Positions 24,913 through 39,742 of a stretch of DNA of 64,000 bases are shown one piece after another. Where the stretch lies: positions 6,130,664 through 6,194,663 of the forward strand of contig CM049315.1 in the NCBI GenBank assembly GCA_026874595.1. Direction: 5' to 3'. A program made the translations under genes and the position numbers. Each line of letters begins with the position of its first letter. The first letter of the stretch is position 1. The DNA comes from Sipunculus nudus (taxonomy: Eukaryota > Annelida > Sipuncula > Golfingiida > Sipunculidae). The notes beneath the pieces were generated by a model. The model was not told the DNA's origin, ran no database searches, and saw only the letters and a program-made list of their open reading frames with translations.

Positions 24913-25000
24913 GTGTTTCCTACACTGAGGTCCCTCCACACATATTTGAGACGTAAGACTTTTTTTTTTAACTTTACATCTCATTTACATCAAACACTCA
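24913..25000 (+). pseudogene. Decayed copy of the AADAT exon 13 3' half and its donor
   Basis: GTTTCCTACACTGAGGTCCC then TCCACACATATTTGAGACGTAAGACTT closely follows exon 13 and its intron start (GTTTCCTACGCCGAGGTCCT at 21528 onward, then TCCACACAAATTTGAGGATGTAAGACTT). The similarity continues into the flanking intron (ATTTACATCAAA against AATCACATCAAA). The 5' half of the exon is not recognisable, so it is a partial duplicate. Confidence 0.65.
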
Positions 25001-25983
25001 CGTAGAACCTCATTGCCCCTTTTTTCAAATTCCTGCATCCGCCCCCGAGGGGCAGGAACGGACGGTGGTAGGAAGTTAACCAGTGATGTGTTGACTTGGA
25101 CTGGGGGGTAAGATATCAGACCGAGTCCATCTCGAGTCCAGTATAAAAACAACTCTGTCAAACACACTATAGACCTGTACACAACAGATAATTTAAAAGA
25201 TAAGACTTGACATACCAAGCTTTAGCTCTGCATGGGTAGCTAACTCTACAATGTAACAATGTCCAAAGAAAAAGGCATTTTGTTAACTAACATAGATATA
25301 TATACTAGTACACATGATAATATCAATTTCCATTTTACATTTCTCAAATAAAGAGATTTATATTGGACTCCAGTTCCAAATTACTCCACCTCGAAGATGC
25401 TGGACTTGGACTTGAACCTCAAGCACTTTGACTTGGACTAGAGTGGATTGGACTCAGAGATGGTGTGGCTACATCCCTGGAAATTAGAGTGACGGTCGCC
25501 CAAATGTCACATCATCGGCCCACCGGCATCAATATGTGGTTCATACCATCGGCCAACATTCATTATAGTATTAGGTATGTAATCTGTCCACCGGCAAACC
25601 TCTTGGTGGCAAGGTCGCCCCTGCTGAGTGGCGAACTTCTGAAGAAAATGTAGTGAGTCATATACGATGTTGCCTCAGATACTCTTTTATATAAGATAAA
25701 CAGGTTTTGTAAAAATGAGCACGTTTTACGGACCACTGGCTGCAGGAATATCGGACTTTGCCTCTCCTTGTAATTTTGAAAGGTTGTGTAAGCATGAACC
25801 GGTGATGCCGTGCAGTGTAGCGCTTTCAATTTAGAAATTCGACAACATGTTTCTTTTCATTAATCATGGAGTTCCAAGAACTTTAACCCCTATTGTAACG
25901 GTGCAAGTTATATAATTATATACTGATACGTAATCTGTGCCTGAGTATGTGTGGATTTGCTTGTGTGTTTGACTGTAGAGAAT

Positions 25984-26040
25984 TCTTGACTGAGTGGACC
26001 CTATGCCTTGGGACGACTTGGATTATTTGGATGGCTCTTG
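25984..26040 (+). pseudogene. Probable decayed copy of AADAT exon 12
   Basis: TTGACTGAGTGGACCCTATG, then CCTTGGGACG and ATTTGGAT, matches TTGGCTGAGTGGACGATGCC with ATTTGGAT from exon 12, with small indels that break the frame. It lies downstream of the exon-13 relic, so exon order is not preserved: either two duplications or a rearrangement. Confidence 0.45.
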
Positions 26041-27262
26041 TATTGAGTGAGTAAATTTGAGAAGTGTGTATATAACGGTAGCAATATGAATACAGCGGTG
26101 TATGTCCGAGTACACAATGGTATTGTTACGTATCAATACAGGGCAAACAGTATGTTTTCTTACCACGCGTGCTACTGTTAGAACTAGTCGTGTAGATGAG
26201 AATACATTATTATAGCACAGAGGCCGTCAACATGGCATATCGCTCGCAGTGGTTACGGTGGGTTGACAGAAAGACTAAGAAAACGTCGCAACGATCTCAG
26301 AACCCGCGCGGCCGCCGTGGGCCTTAGCAACGCCGCTTCTGTGCAGTTCAGTTCAGCTTGTAATTTGATTGGCCATTTGGTGTCGTCTGCTTGTACACCG
26401 TGATGGGATCGATCAACACGCTTTGGCCGATATAACCACAAGGAAGACGGATTAGAGCAACACAAAACATATGCTGGAAACCGATCTATACATCCAGTGG
26501 AAATCATTTGGAATAATCCTGTTGACCACCATAAGTCAACTGAAGAAGACGACAGTTGAGCTGACCGCCAAAAGCAATTCATTCCCGCGTCGGGTCTGAC
26601 CCGCAGATTTCTGCTTCTGAGAGGGCATCACTGTTAACGGTACGGCACTTTTGTATATATTTATTTATTACAATGATTATTCCAGTATATTAATCTAATA
26701 TTATATAAATTCGGTACGGTAACGCATTCAGCAAGTACCGTTTTTACAATGCTACATTGCTACAATGTATAATATGATACAACAGATAGGCCTACAATTG
26801 ACATTTAGAAATGAGTACAATATATAATATGATAGAATCATTTTAGCCACTCCAGATTCCAAACGATCCTTTCCAGTTCTCATGCGATTCACTATTCGTA
26901 AATTATTCAGTATGCCACATCGTGAATTTTGTAAGCCGCACTATGACTTCAATCGCACACACGTGGGCACGCACATATGTTGGGCATATATATGTTGGGC
27001 ATATATATATATATACCGTAGTACGAAACGGTACTTAACTAATTAGTCAACGTGATGCTTACAATCGTTTGATTCCTTATACATGATATATATATTTATA
27101 TATGCTCTGGTTATACCATCGAGCACTTTGCCATCAGTGCATTGCAAACAACTAGTATTATTATTATTATTATTGATGTTTTCAAATGGAGTTAGGATTA
27201 AAAACTTTATACAAGATGTGGGTATGTAATTTTACTGAATAGATTCCCTTCAATAATGTTTT

Positions 27263-27264
<2 letters not shown>
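26041..27264. other. Intergenic sequence
   Basis: A 109-codon open frame on the minus strand at 26253-26582 sits in a locally GC-richer patch. It shows no motif that I recognise and I do not call it a gene. A TATA-rich stretch lies near 26985-27015. Confidence 0.4.

Positions 27265-27300
<36 letters not shown>
27265..27300. repeat. (GA)n microsatellite
   Basis: 18 GA dinucleotides. Confidence 0.95.
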
Positions 27301-27302
<2 letters not shown>

Positions 27303-28142
27303 TGCCTTATTTCCGGTTAAGTGGCACACGCATTGCGCCAACTGCAAATGTCATGGTAAAAAATGATATTTACAATGTGTATATTCCAAGAATTCACTGC
27401 TGTAAAACTGATCGAAGTATCAGTATAAATAAACACAGGTTTGAGGGTAAATTTCGCCATTTTATTGTCATATCAGACATTGGTAAAGAGCGTCCATTCA
27501 AAAAACGAAGATTCAAGGGAGAATTCGCTGAGAAATCAACCGTTTTGTCAATAGAAAAAGCACTTCATCGTCTTATTGTCCGTCTGTGTGTCCTTATTTT
27601 ACCTTTCGCAAAATAAAGACTGACACATGTTCAATAGATTGTTTTAACACTGCTTTAGGGGACGTGACATGGTGCTTACATTTTGTACAGATATCGCTGG
27701 TTATATCAATATCTGTTCTATTTTTACTGGTTTTGTGTGCCTTTGGGTTCGACAGTGCATACACATCCACAAGTACTCTTATCGACTTTCCTGTCAAAGC
27801 AGAGAGGAAAACAAACACAGCCTGTCCATACAGCAGACGTCTTTCAGACTGGACAACTTTAATTTCCGAAAGCACAAGTCCGTCACTAACAATACATGTG
27901 CTCGATAGGATTGTGGTCACAAAGTATTGATGCAAAAAGTAAAACCAAAACACACACAATGAACCATACAAGATCCATTTGCTGGAGTATCACAGGTACT
28001 GCACGTATATTTTTTGTCTCCCTTGAAAGTGTGCATGAAAATGACAAAACATACCTGACAATCACCCATATTTTAAGGACATTGTGGAAGGGTAAAGTTT
28101 TAGGGTTTGCTTACAGTATAAATATTTGCATGACTCATACTG
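27301..28142. other. Region of overlapping open frames, no gene supported
   Basis: Open frames of 79-127 codons overlap on both strands (27302-28279 on +, 27594-27971 on -). None shows a domain, signal peptide or splice boundary that I recognise, and no single frame stands out. It could be an old decayed coding element; I cannot support a product. Confidence 0.35.
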
Positions 28143-28182
28143 TGTCTCTGTCTATCTATACCTCTCTCTCTTTCTCTCTCTT

Positions 28183-28254
<72 letters not shown>
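28143..28254. repeat. (TC)n / (TGTC)n microsatellite
   Basis: Imperfect TCTC and TGTC repeats over about 110 bp. Confidence 0.9.
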
Positions 28255-28257
<3 letters not shown>

Positions 28258-29865
28258 GAGTAGATATTCCCTCTCCTGAAAATGTCCATTGGTTTAACAT
28301 TAGATATGGACTTTTTTCTCTTTGCTCTCTGTCTGGCTGTCTGCCTGTCTCTCTGTCTCTAAAATGCAATTTTTATTTAAAAATACAGCAGAGCCATTCC
28401 AGAGTGGGTCTTTTCTGTCAGCTTTGAAATATAAGAAATCATGACTGGCAGATTAGGCAACACTTGCAACAATCATAAGATTATTCATTCACTCCCCAAT
28501 CAATAAACACATCCCTGAGCCATTATCAGCCATTTGTCTCTCTGTAACTGAATTGGGCTTTGGTTATTAGACGACCGCTGGCTTGACCCTTGATAAATTG
28601 CCTGTCAGTATAAGCATTACAGTGGAGGGTTCTCGTAAAGATCGGAGATTATTTTATACAAGCGTTGATTAATGCGCAAACCTTGAGGGGCTGCGGTTTT
28701 AGGAACAGGGAGACTTTTGGTGGTATTGACAGGATTAGCGACTTTCTTCAGTGAATTGAAATTACTCACTGATATCGCCATGTGCTGCATGTTTAAAAAT
28801 ATATTGAATGAACTTAACGACAGGGAGATTTTGGGAGAGATATTAGTTTTGGATCTTGATACAGGAACAGGCCGACTTACATCACAGCATCACGCAAAGA
28901 AAGACAGGATCGCTAATAGATCACCGGAATTAAGTCAGTAATGAGCAAGAAACACAGACAAACACAATAAATAAGGAACAGCTACTTGGTCGAGAAAAAC
29001 TATAGAAACGGATGTGTTTTAATGAGGCCACTGGCTGCAGCGAGAAATTAATAAAGGGAACAACATTTTATCAGGGAACTCCTACATAAATACCTTGCAC
29101 CCATGGAATCTTGTCTCCTGCTTCCATTAGTATCACAAACTCTTTATTATGTTAGGTTTGACTGTAAATGTCATTTAAAAATTAGGTATGGTTCCGCACC
29201 GCCGTGGTTGATCACTGTATTCTTTGTTGATACTATCTGGTGCTCTTGTCCCCTGTGTCTCCGGATGTGCTATAATGAATAATAGGTAGTTTATCGAATG
29301 CAGGCGTATACTACACTCCATGACATAAATAATACACGCTTAGCGTGCATCTTTTTAATGGTTCTGATTATTGTCACTTGTCATATGGATCGCACAATAG
29401 GTCCCTTTACAAGTGTACACAAAGACATGTCAAATATTAATCCATGCACGCTGTTTTTTATTCACTGTCCTTGCAAGAGCGCATATGTGACACAACGCTT
29501 GATTTGTATGACAATTAATTGGTAATATCTCATGGAAAATTAGCCTGTCCAGTCAATTAAATTTCTATTTATGAAGGTTGGTTAGATAACTGTGTTATTT
29601 TTTGGCTTTTCTGTATGAGCAGCTATGATAGGCTTGCTTGTATAAACGAAAGCGCTTCTCTTCTGATTCCACCAAACCCTATAGATATCATCAGTTTGAT
29701 ATCCAATTGATTCTGGTGCATACTTGTCGAATTATAGGAATGTGCTGTGCCTTGAAATACGATTATTATCTTAATGATTTTATGTTGTATTTAATATTTT
29801 GTTTATAAACTAGCGCGTGCATAATCTTGCAGCAATATAGACATGAGAGAGAGAAAGAGAAGAGC
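28255..29865. other. Intergenic sequence, no gene recognised
   Basis: An open frame at 28717-28938 has no recognisable motif. Nothing else can be supported. Confidence 0.4.
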
Positions 29866-29884
29866 GGGGGGGGGGGGGGGGGGG
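29866..29884. repeat. Poly-G tract
   Basis: An uninterrupted G run. Similar G or C runs occur near 13308, 14850, 40373, 42311, 43736, 46078, 48918 and 57706. Confidence 0.9.
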
Positions 29885-30329
29885 TAGCACCAAAACACCT
29901 GATAGTTGGCTGGTAACCTACACGGCACTATCAATCCTTTACAAACGAAGGTCCTAGAGCAAATCCTTAGTGGGGGACTAATCATAATCTTAATATTAGA
30001 ATAATCCAATCAGAAGAGTGGTCGGTGTGGAGAACTAAACCTAATCACAGATCAACGTCAGATATACACTGTTTCCTAATCATACACATACACCGCAGCC
30101 CGGCTACCTGTAGAACGAGGTCGATGCCCTTTTCCCGCCACCAGCTTATCTCTGCCGAATGATTTAATACAGACGTGTTATTTTCTTTTCCTTATAATCA
30201 TACATCAGACAAATTTTTCGTGTAATGTTTTTCCAGTTTATCTGTGCATGCAGAATGTTTTTGTACAAACTACAATATAAAATATATCTTTTAGCAATGT
30301 TTATTTTCTAATAACTGTTAATAACCACG

Positions 30330-31200
30330 GTTTTTCTGAAGCTTCTCACACAGTTCAGGTTCCAAATACTTTTTTCTCTCACACACTGTAGCTTCCAGAG
30401 TTTTTTTTTCTCACACAATTTTTCCTCAACAGTTTTTTCTCGTACACACTTTAGGCTCCACATGCTTTTTCTCTCACCAGCTTTAGGCTCCGTATACTTT
30501 TCTCTCTCACACACTTTAGCTTCAACATAGTTTTTCTCTCACACTTCAGCCTCAACAGTTTTTTTTTCTCTCACACGGTTTAGGCTCCGTATACTTTTTT
30601 CTCTCACACACTTGAGCTTCAACAAAGTTTTTCTCTCACACAGTTCAACCTCAACAGTTTTTCTCCCACAGGCTTTAGGCTCTGTATACTTTTTTCTCTC
30701 ACACACTTAGGTTTCCACATAGTTTTTCTCTCACACATTTCAGCCTCAACCGTTTTTTCTCCCACACACTTTAGGCTCCGTATATTTTTTTTCTCTCATA
30801 AACTCAAGCTTCCACATACTTTTTTTTTCTCTCTCATACTTTAGCTTCCACTTTTTTTCTCTCATACTTTAGGCTCCGCATACTTTTTTCTCACATACAC
30901 TTAAGCTTCCACATACTTTTTTCCTCCACACGCTTTAACCTCCATTTTTTCTCTCACAAGCTTTAGGCTTCATGTCCTTTTTCCCTCACACACTTCAGCC
31001 TGCACAGTTTTTTCTCCCATACACATTAGGCTCCGCATATTTTTTTCTCTTTCACACTTTGGCTTCCACGTAGTTTTTCTCTCACACACTATAGCCTCCA
31101 GTTTTTTCTCCCACACACTTTAGGCACCGCATACTTTTTTCTCTCACACACTTTTACATACGGATTACTTTTCTCTCTCTCACATACTTAGTCCCCCGCG
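30330..31200. repeat. Pyrimidine-rich minisatellite, about 30-32-bp unit
   Basis: About 28 imperfect copies of TTTTTCTCTCACACACTTTA followed by GGCTCCACATAC. The + strand is nearly purine-poor throughout. The minus-strand open frame (CVREK repeats) is a by-product of the periodicity. Confidence 0.85.
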
Positions 31201-34590
<3,390 letters not shown>

Positions 34591-34768
34591 CTCACTATAT
34601 CCTAAAAAAATCAAATTTTCATCAAATCAAGTCATTTTAAACATTAAATAATACGCTATAGTCACCTTTTGTAAATGCTTTTGTATATATTTTGTGTTTG
34701 CAAACGCTTGAAATTTATGCAACCGACGTATTTCATGTATTACCAGTATTATATTAGAAGTATTATTT

Positions 34769-34990
34769 GAGCCTGACAGTCGAGTGGTAACACGCTTGGC
34801 TCTATCCGCTGGCGATCCGGGTTCGATTACTATGTGTGATTACTGGCTTTTCTATGAAATTGGGATGATATAGCCGGTCTCAAGGTCGGTGGTGTTTTCC
34901 GGGTTTTTCTTTTCCTCCATGCCTCAAGACTACCTCACGCCACCATCTGAGCCATGGGGAGTTTAACGCAATAGTTACTTTAACTATTAG
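34769..34990 (+). mobile_element. tRNA-derived SINE
   Basis: The tRNA-like head has an A-box-like phrase, GTCGAGTGGTAACACGCTTGG, 20 bases upstream of the B-box-like GGGTTCGATTAC. The body continues with TTTTCCGGGTTTTTCTTTTC, CTCCATGCCTC and CTGAGCCATGGGGAG. The A/B boxes suggest RNA polymerase III transcription at origin. It differs from the SINE at 14935. Confidence 0.7.
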
Positions 34991-35296
34991 TATTTGTTGT
35001 ATACGTTTCAGGTAAATCCATGAAAATAAATAGTTTAATTCCTCTGTTGTCACCTTCATTAAACATGTAGAGAAGAGAATGATACTAACATCCTGTACAT
35101 AGGTATTGTTTCTGTCCTAATTCTTTAACAACAGTAGAACTTATATTTTGTTAGATTGAATACAGGTGTAAATCCATCTAGCATTTGTAAGAAAGGTTCT
35201 AATAATAAAGTTAACGTGGATTTATAACGAAAGGTTAATTTACCGACTGATGTGCATCTGGAAGTTTTGCTACAAGTATTTTTATTCTCTTTATTT

Positions 35297-35299
35297 CAG
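35297..35299 (+). promoter_or_regulatory. Possible 3' splice site upstream of the orphan frame
   Basis: TTCTCTTTATTTCAG precedes 35300. If used, the exon from 35300 would include the 33-bp repeats and the 36005 frame as a long terminal exon. There is no independent support. Confidence 0.25.
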
Positions 35300-35392
35300 G
35301 TAATGGCAAGACAAACTGGGCAACCAGGAAACCGCCGGAACTTATAAGTTTAACAATCCCGACGGGGAACTCTAAGTGTTACAGAAATATAC

Positions 35393-35640
35393 AACGTGTC
35401 AAGCAAAGAGGCTATTGAAATATACAACGTGTCAAACAACGAGGCTATTGTAATATACAACGTGTCAAACAAGAGGCTATTGAAATATACAACGTGTCAA
35501 ACAAGAGGCTATTGAAATATACAACGTGTCAAACAAAGAGGCTATAGAAAAACAACGTGTCAAACAGCGAGGCTATTGAAATTTACAACGTGTCAGGCAC
35601 TGAGGCTACTTAAACATTCAACGTGTCAAGCACCAAGGCT
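35393..35640. repeat. 33-bp tandem repeat, about 8 units, upstream of the orphan frame
   Basis: The unit is GAAATATACAACGTGTCAAA followed by CAAAGAGGCTATT. The first units are 33 bp (11 codons, EIYNVSNKEAI) and open in one frame; one-base losses in later units break the frame. It looks like a decaying coding repeat or a 5' UTR repeat. Confidence 0.8.
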
Positions 35641-36004
35641 TCTGAAGACACTAAACTGGATAAAAAAATAATCGTCAACAGAAATTATCATTAGTACACT
35701 ACTGCCTAATGTACTGGCAAATCAGTTTTGATAAGACTCGACATGCCGACGTTATTGTGTATGCATTGTGGTCATAATCAGCAATGACTCGGGGTTTTTT
35801 TTTCAAGGATTCTCCCCCGTTTTATCCACATGTATAGTTTTGGCCATTACATAATTCACATGGTTATCGCAAAACCATTGATCTTGAGATCAATCACTTA
35901 ATGGAGTTCAGGATAAACAAGCAGTGTTCCGGCTCGTCTGGGTATCAACATAACTCTTCATACTGAACCATGACACAGTTTTAGTTCTGAAGAACAATAC
36001 CAAG

Positions 36005-36622
36005 ATGAATATGACAAAATTTCACGAGAAAAACGACCAACTTGAAATTCTGAAGAAGCGAGCGTCCCAGCTTTTGAGGCAGTTGAATGGTCTGTTATGC
36101 GAGTATATAGACTGGTTCAAGCGCCAGAGTCGATCTTTTGTGGAGAGTATAAAAATGGTACAGGCGTTTGCGCCATCACTGGTTCCTGCAAACATATTGA
36201 ATATGAAACAATTTAAGCAGATACATAAAATGGGTCTAGATCTGAATCAAAGCAACCGTATCGGTAACGTGGTGGACAAAATGGCTGAGTTCCAAAAGTT
36301 TTGGACAAATGCATGTAGTCTGAAGACAGAATTAGACACAACAATTAAGCAACAACTTGATAGTTTTGTAAACGGTGTGAGGTCACTCAGACAACCAGAA
36401 GTGAAGGAACAAATGGATGTTTTGTATAATGATTTGCATAAAAGAATGACAGATAGTTACATATTTAAGGATATTCATAATGAAAAAGACAATCTGTTCA
36501 CGTACCGCCTAATGTTAGCTGATCAAGGGCTGCTTGGTTTAGTCAGTTTTATTCCCATGTTGCTAAACTTGGCGGCTAAATACTGTTACTTGGTCAGGAA
36601 AGTGTACATCGAAATGCCTTGA
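36005..36622 (+). CDS. Uncharacterised 205-residue helical protein with a hydrophobic C-terminal segment
   Basis: An uninterrupted frame from ATG (context AAGATGA, A at -3) to TGA. It is the longest open frame outside the two recognised genes. The composition is that of a real protein: Lys/Gln/Leu/Asp-rich, few cysteines, with heptad-like hydrophobic spacing over roughly residues 8-170 (EILKKRASQLLRQLNGLLCE at the start). A hydrophobic stretch, GLLGLVSFIPMLLNLAAKYC, lies about 175-195 and could be membrane-associated; the C terminus is short and basic. There is no signal peptide and no enzyme motif. I do not recognise the family. The architecture (soluble coiled helices plus one late hydrophobic segment) is seen in several unrelated single-pass proteins, so no function is assigned. 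An AATAAA lies at 37198. Confidence 0.6.
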   Translation: MNMTKFHEKNDQLEILKKRASQLLRQLNGLLCEYIDWFKRQSRSFVESIKMVQAFAPSLVPANILNMKQFKQIHKMGLDLNQSNRIGNVVDKMAEFQKFWTNACSLKTELDTTIKQQLDSFVNGVRSLRQPEVKEQMDVLYNDLHKRMTDSYIFKDIHNEKDNLFTYRLMLADQGLLGLVSFIPMLLNLAAKYCYLVRKVYIEMP

Positions 36623-36756
36623 CCGCGGTGTACTACTGTGGCAGACTGGTCGGGGTATAGGAAATCTTACACTCTGTGGTGCTCAGTTTGGCGTGCTGTT
36701 TGGTAGACTCTGACCACTTTTAACTGCTGAACTGCCAGATTTGCATATTAATCTAG

Positions 36757-36925
36757 CTAGTGGTGGATGCAAAGGGTTAGGGGGATTAAACTTAATTAAA
36801 ATTACTTAATCTACTCCTTTTCCTGAATACCCAAGGCCAAATCCCCTTTCCTGGGACTGAAGACTTGATAGGGTTTTACTCTGTAAACCACTTCCTTCCC
36901 AAAAAATCTAGATCCGCCCTTGCCA
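36757..36925. mobile_element. Degraded MITE-like element
   Basis: The left end, CTAGTGGTGGATGCAAAGGG, and the right end, CTAGATCCGCCCTTG, are partly inverted copies (GTGGATGCA against GCGGATCTAG). The interior has CCTTTTCCTGA and TTCCTGGGACTGAAGACTTG phrases of the same style as the GGATCC-end family. Confidence 0.4.
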
Positions 36926-37197
36926 TATCTGTGATATTCATGAAATGTTCGAAGATGGAATTTCCTCTAGACATCGTCCTATTGGTGGATTGTCTGTTTG
37001 GAATATAACCTTTCGAATATTTTGTTTAAAATAAGTCGACGTATAAAATTATTTTTTGTAATTTAAATTTTACACACTGGTTTTGTATCATACTACCGAT
37101 GTTTGCTTTTTTAATATAATGATCAGTGAACCTATAGTTTAAGGAGAAATTGTTTTGAAATGTTTCAAAAGAAAACATATTGCTAAACATACAGGAT

Positions 37198-37203
37198 AAT
37201 AAA
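37198..37203 (+). terminator. Possible poly(A) signal downstream of the orphan frame
   Basis: AATAAA about 575 bases after the stop at 36622. Weak evidence in AT-rich DNA. Confidence 0.3.
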
Positions 37204-37701
37204 AGACACACAACTCGACCTATGGACAGAATTTACAAAAGCCATGGTGCTTTCAGGGGAAATACAGGTTTGCCATTATTTTAATAGTTTAGAGCAAGTA
37301 ACGGTGATTAAAAGAATTTCAGTGGAACGCCTTGTTGTTTTCTTGGCGGAGTACGTCCATGGAGAATTTACCGGCAATAAGATGTGTCCATATAGTTTTA
37401 TTATCTATTTTATTTTTTTCATTTACTGGTGCAATTACATAAAATATGAATTCTCTGAATTCTGAATCCGGCCGGGATTCTCGCTAAAGTGATTCCGGGT
37501 ATATGGAAGCGCATCCCCTACCCGAGATAATTTAGGAACCAAGAGTTATCCATAGGAATACGAAGATGTTATACATTGTTTTCACCAATGAAAACCTTTG
37601 ACCACATGGACGCTATATGCAATTATACATGAAGCATTGAATTCGACACAGTTGATTCATCAAGGCCTTCGGTTAAACGACGTGCAAGCATATAGGAAAC
37701 A

Positions 37702-37872
37702 CAGGCGCGGATCTTCCCCGCTCTCAACCAACAAAATTTTTTAGAAAAATCTTATGCATAACGGGGGGTTTTGGAGTTTGAGACCCCCATCCCCCCTGCT
37801 CTTAACCAACGACCTTTTTAAACAATTTTTATGCATGACACCGGTTGACCCCTCCCTGCGAATCCGCGCCTG
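37702..37872. mobile_element. MITE with 11-bp TIRs and a 5-bp target duplication
   Basis: CAGGCGCGGAT at 37702-37712 and its exact inverse, ATCCGCGCCTG, at 37862-37872 bound a 171-bp non-coding element, flanked on both sides by AAACA (37697-37701 and 37873-37877). Inside, CTCTCAACCAACAA and CTCTTAACCAACGA form a direct repeat. The intact ends and duplication suggest a young insertion. Confidence 0.8.
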
Positions 37873-38189
37873 AAACATGATTTAAAGGCATATAGAAGAA
37901 TATGTCAATTGGAATAAGCCAGAGAAGTATATTTGAAGATCCGTCCCGTATACTTGAAAATTCTATGGGTTTTGAAAATTAAATTCATACAAATGAGTCG
38001 TTTATCTATTTCTTCTCTGGAAAGCAACAATTTGAAGCATGTTTGTGACCCTGCGTAACAATCTACAGACATTTAAGATATGTGTAAATTTAACATGCCT
38101 TTTGTTGTCAGTGATCACTTGCATACTAAATCGAAGGAGGGAACAGCAACGCGGTTCATTTTCAACGATTAAGCCTGAAAGCGGAATCC

Positions 38190-38420
38190 TTATTGAGGAC
38201 ATAGATTTGGGTTTTTCTGTCTGTCCCTCTGTCCGTCTAGCTGTCTGTCCGTTCGTCAGGTTCGTTCCGTGCCATAACTTTCCTAAATCTCATTCAAATT
38301 TGGGTCAGTGATTGCTTTCATGCATACCTTGGTTGAAATTGGTTTTGGAGTGTCTATCTGAAAAATAATTCTCACCAGCTCAAAATAAAATTATCAAATT
38401 TTGGTCCAATTTTTCAATGT
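38190..38420. repeat. Fragment of a dispersed non-coding repeat
   Basis: TCTGTCTGTCCCTCTGTCCG with CCATAACTTTCCTAAATCTC and ATGCATACCTTGGTTGAAAT is the kind of conserved non-coding phrase common in molluscan dispersed repeats. Extent uncertain. Confidence 0.35.
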
Positions 38421-38731
38421 GTTTTAGTTTTTATGATCGCCTGCAAATGTCTCTACATGTTATAATTTTGGTTGATTATCAAACATGAAAGACAAGATCC
38501 TAAAGCGGAGGACATTAATTCCACGAATTTGCTTGTTTTGAATCTAGTTACAGATAAATTGTTTTTGCTCAACAAGTGGAGGTATATTTTACTCCTGTGC
38601 CTTCACCTACTATTTTCATGATTTTCTGGATACGTTGGTTCAGCTATATAGATAGAGATAATTTTATATGAGATTACTGTTTACACCGTATTATGCTATG
38701 TATAGGAAAGAGCGCCCAAATCACACATTAC

Positions 38732-38930
38732 CAGAAGCGGATCCAGGGAGGGATCCGGACCTCCCCTTTTTCAGCCGCCGCAACCATTTTTAAAGGGGTT
38801 CACTTTCACTTTCAGAACAATTTTTGCGGCCTGGACCCCCATCCCGCGGTTCCAGACCTTTTTTTTTGGTTTTGTCATTAGTCCTCCTGGGTTGGACCCC
38901 TCCTTTTCCTAAATCCTGGATCCACCCCTG
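38732..38930. mobile_element. MITE-like element, GGATCC-end family, copy 2
   Basis: The left end is CAGAAGCGGATCCAGG and the right end inverted is CAGGGGTGGATCCAGG, 13 of 16 identical. The interior shares CTTTTTCAGCCGCCGCAAC, TTTTTGCGGCCTGGAC and GTCCTCCTGGGTTGGACC with the copies at 1235 and 46063. 199 bp, no coding. Confidence 0.7.
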
Positions 38931-39727
38931 TTCACTGTTTTCTTCTATTTGTTTCAATGATTAAGCTTTATATAAATGACGCTTACTCAGATGACCTTAG
39001 GAATTTAATATAGGCCTATATAATATTTGCGTTTCCATAAGCGCGAGAGTGAACGAAAACGCGATATAATTCGCTTCTATGATAATATCACTAAAGAGCG
39101 TTTCCATGTGCACGTAAGTGGACGCGATTAAGTCTTCGCGTGGGAATTCCTAAAATGATGTCATGAAGGGAGAGCATCCCTGTTTACAGCACATGCCTAG
39201 AGCAAAGCCAGCATGTCGAAGAATGAGACGATGATCATTGAGGGAGATGTGGGTAGATTGGTCGAATTAATGAATGAAAGGCACTTTACTGTTTATACGA
39301 TGCCACTTCTCTTTATAACAATGACGTTTAAATGATAAGTAAAGTGTGACAATAGAATGCGGGACGTGGAAGGAAAGTAACTCCAAAGACGTCGAGCGAC
39401 ATATACTAGTATTCATTTTTTTCAGATGAATACAGATTTAAACAGGCCTTTCATTATAGAATACTCACTTCGTAAGTTACACACAATTCACCCAATGAAA
39501 CCTAGATATCTGTAATATAATAACTGTGCAGAAAAGACTAGAAATCGCTTGTCTCTTTTTTTCCATATATTTTTCTTGACGTTTAAAATTCCCCAAAACA
39601 ATCAGGACTATTTAAGGGCGTGGGAACCCTAGTACTCAAGCGAAACACGTCAACAGCGCACAAGCGCCGGCACTTTCACATAGCGTCCTACCGAGTTGTC
39701 AGTTTCATTCAGGGTTGCGCCTAACAG
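38931..39727. other. Intergenic sequence, no gene recognised
   Basis: Somewhat higher GC around 39060-39170 (GCGCGAGAGTGAACGAAAAC and similar). No gene or repeat that I can define. Confidence 0.4.
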
Positions 39728-39742
39728 AACACAGTGACGTCA

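Noticed and set aside
26253-26582. 109-codon minus-strand frame in a GC-rich patch
   Set aside because: No recognisable domain; the open frame is explained by local GC content.
27594-27971. 125-codon minus-strand frame overlapping several plus-strand frames
   Set aside because: Open frames overlap on both strands with no motif, no splice boundaries and no clear winner; more likely a stop-poor stretch than a gene.
30330-31200. CRISPR-like regularly spaced repeats
   Set aside because: Units are contiguous and degenerate with no unique spacers, and the sequence is from an animal genome.
34769-34840. Possible tRNA gene
   Set aside because: Only the promoter boxes resemble a tRNA; the cloverleaf fails and the SINE body continues.
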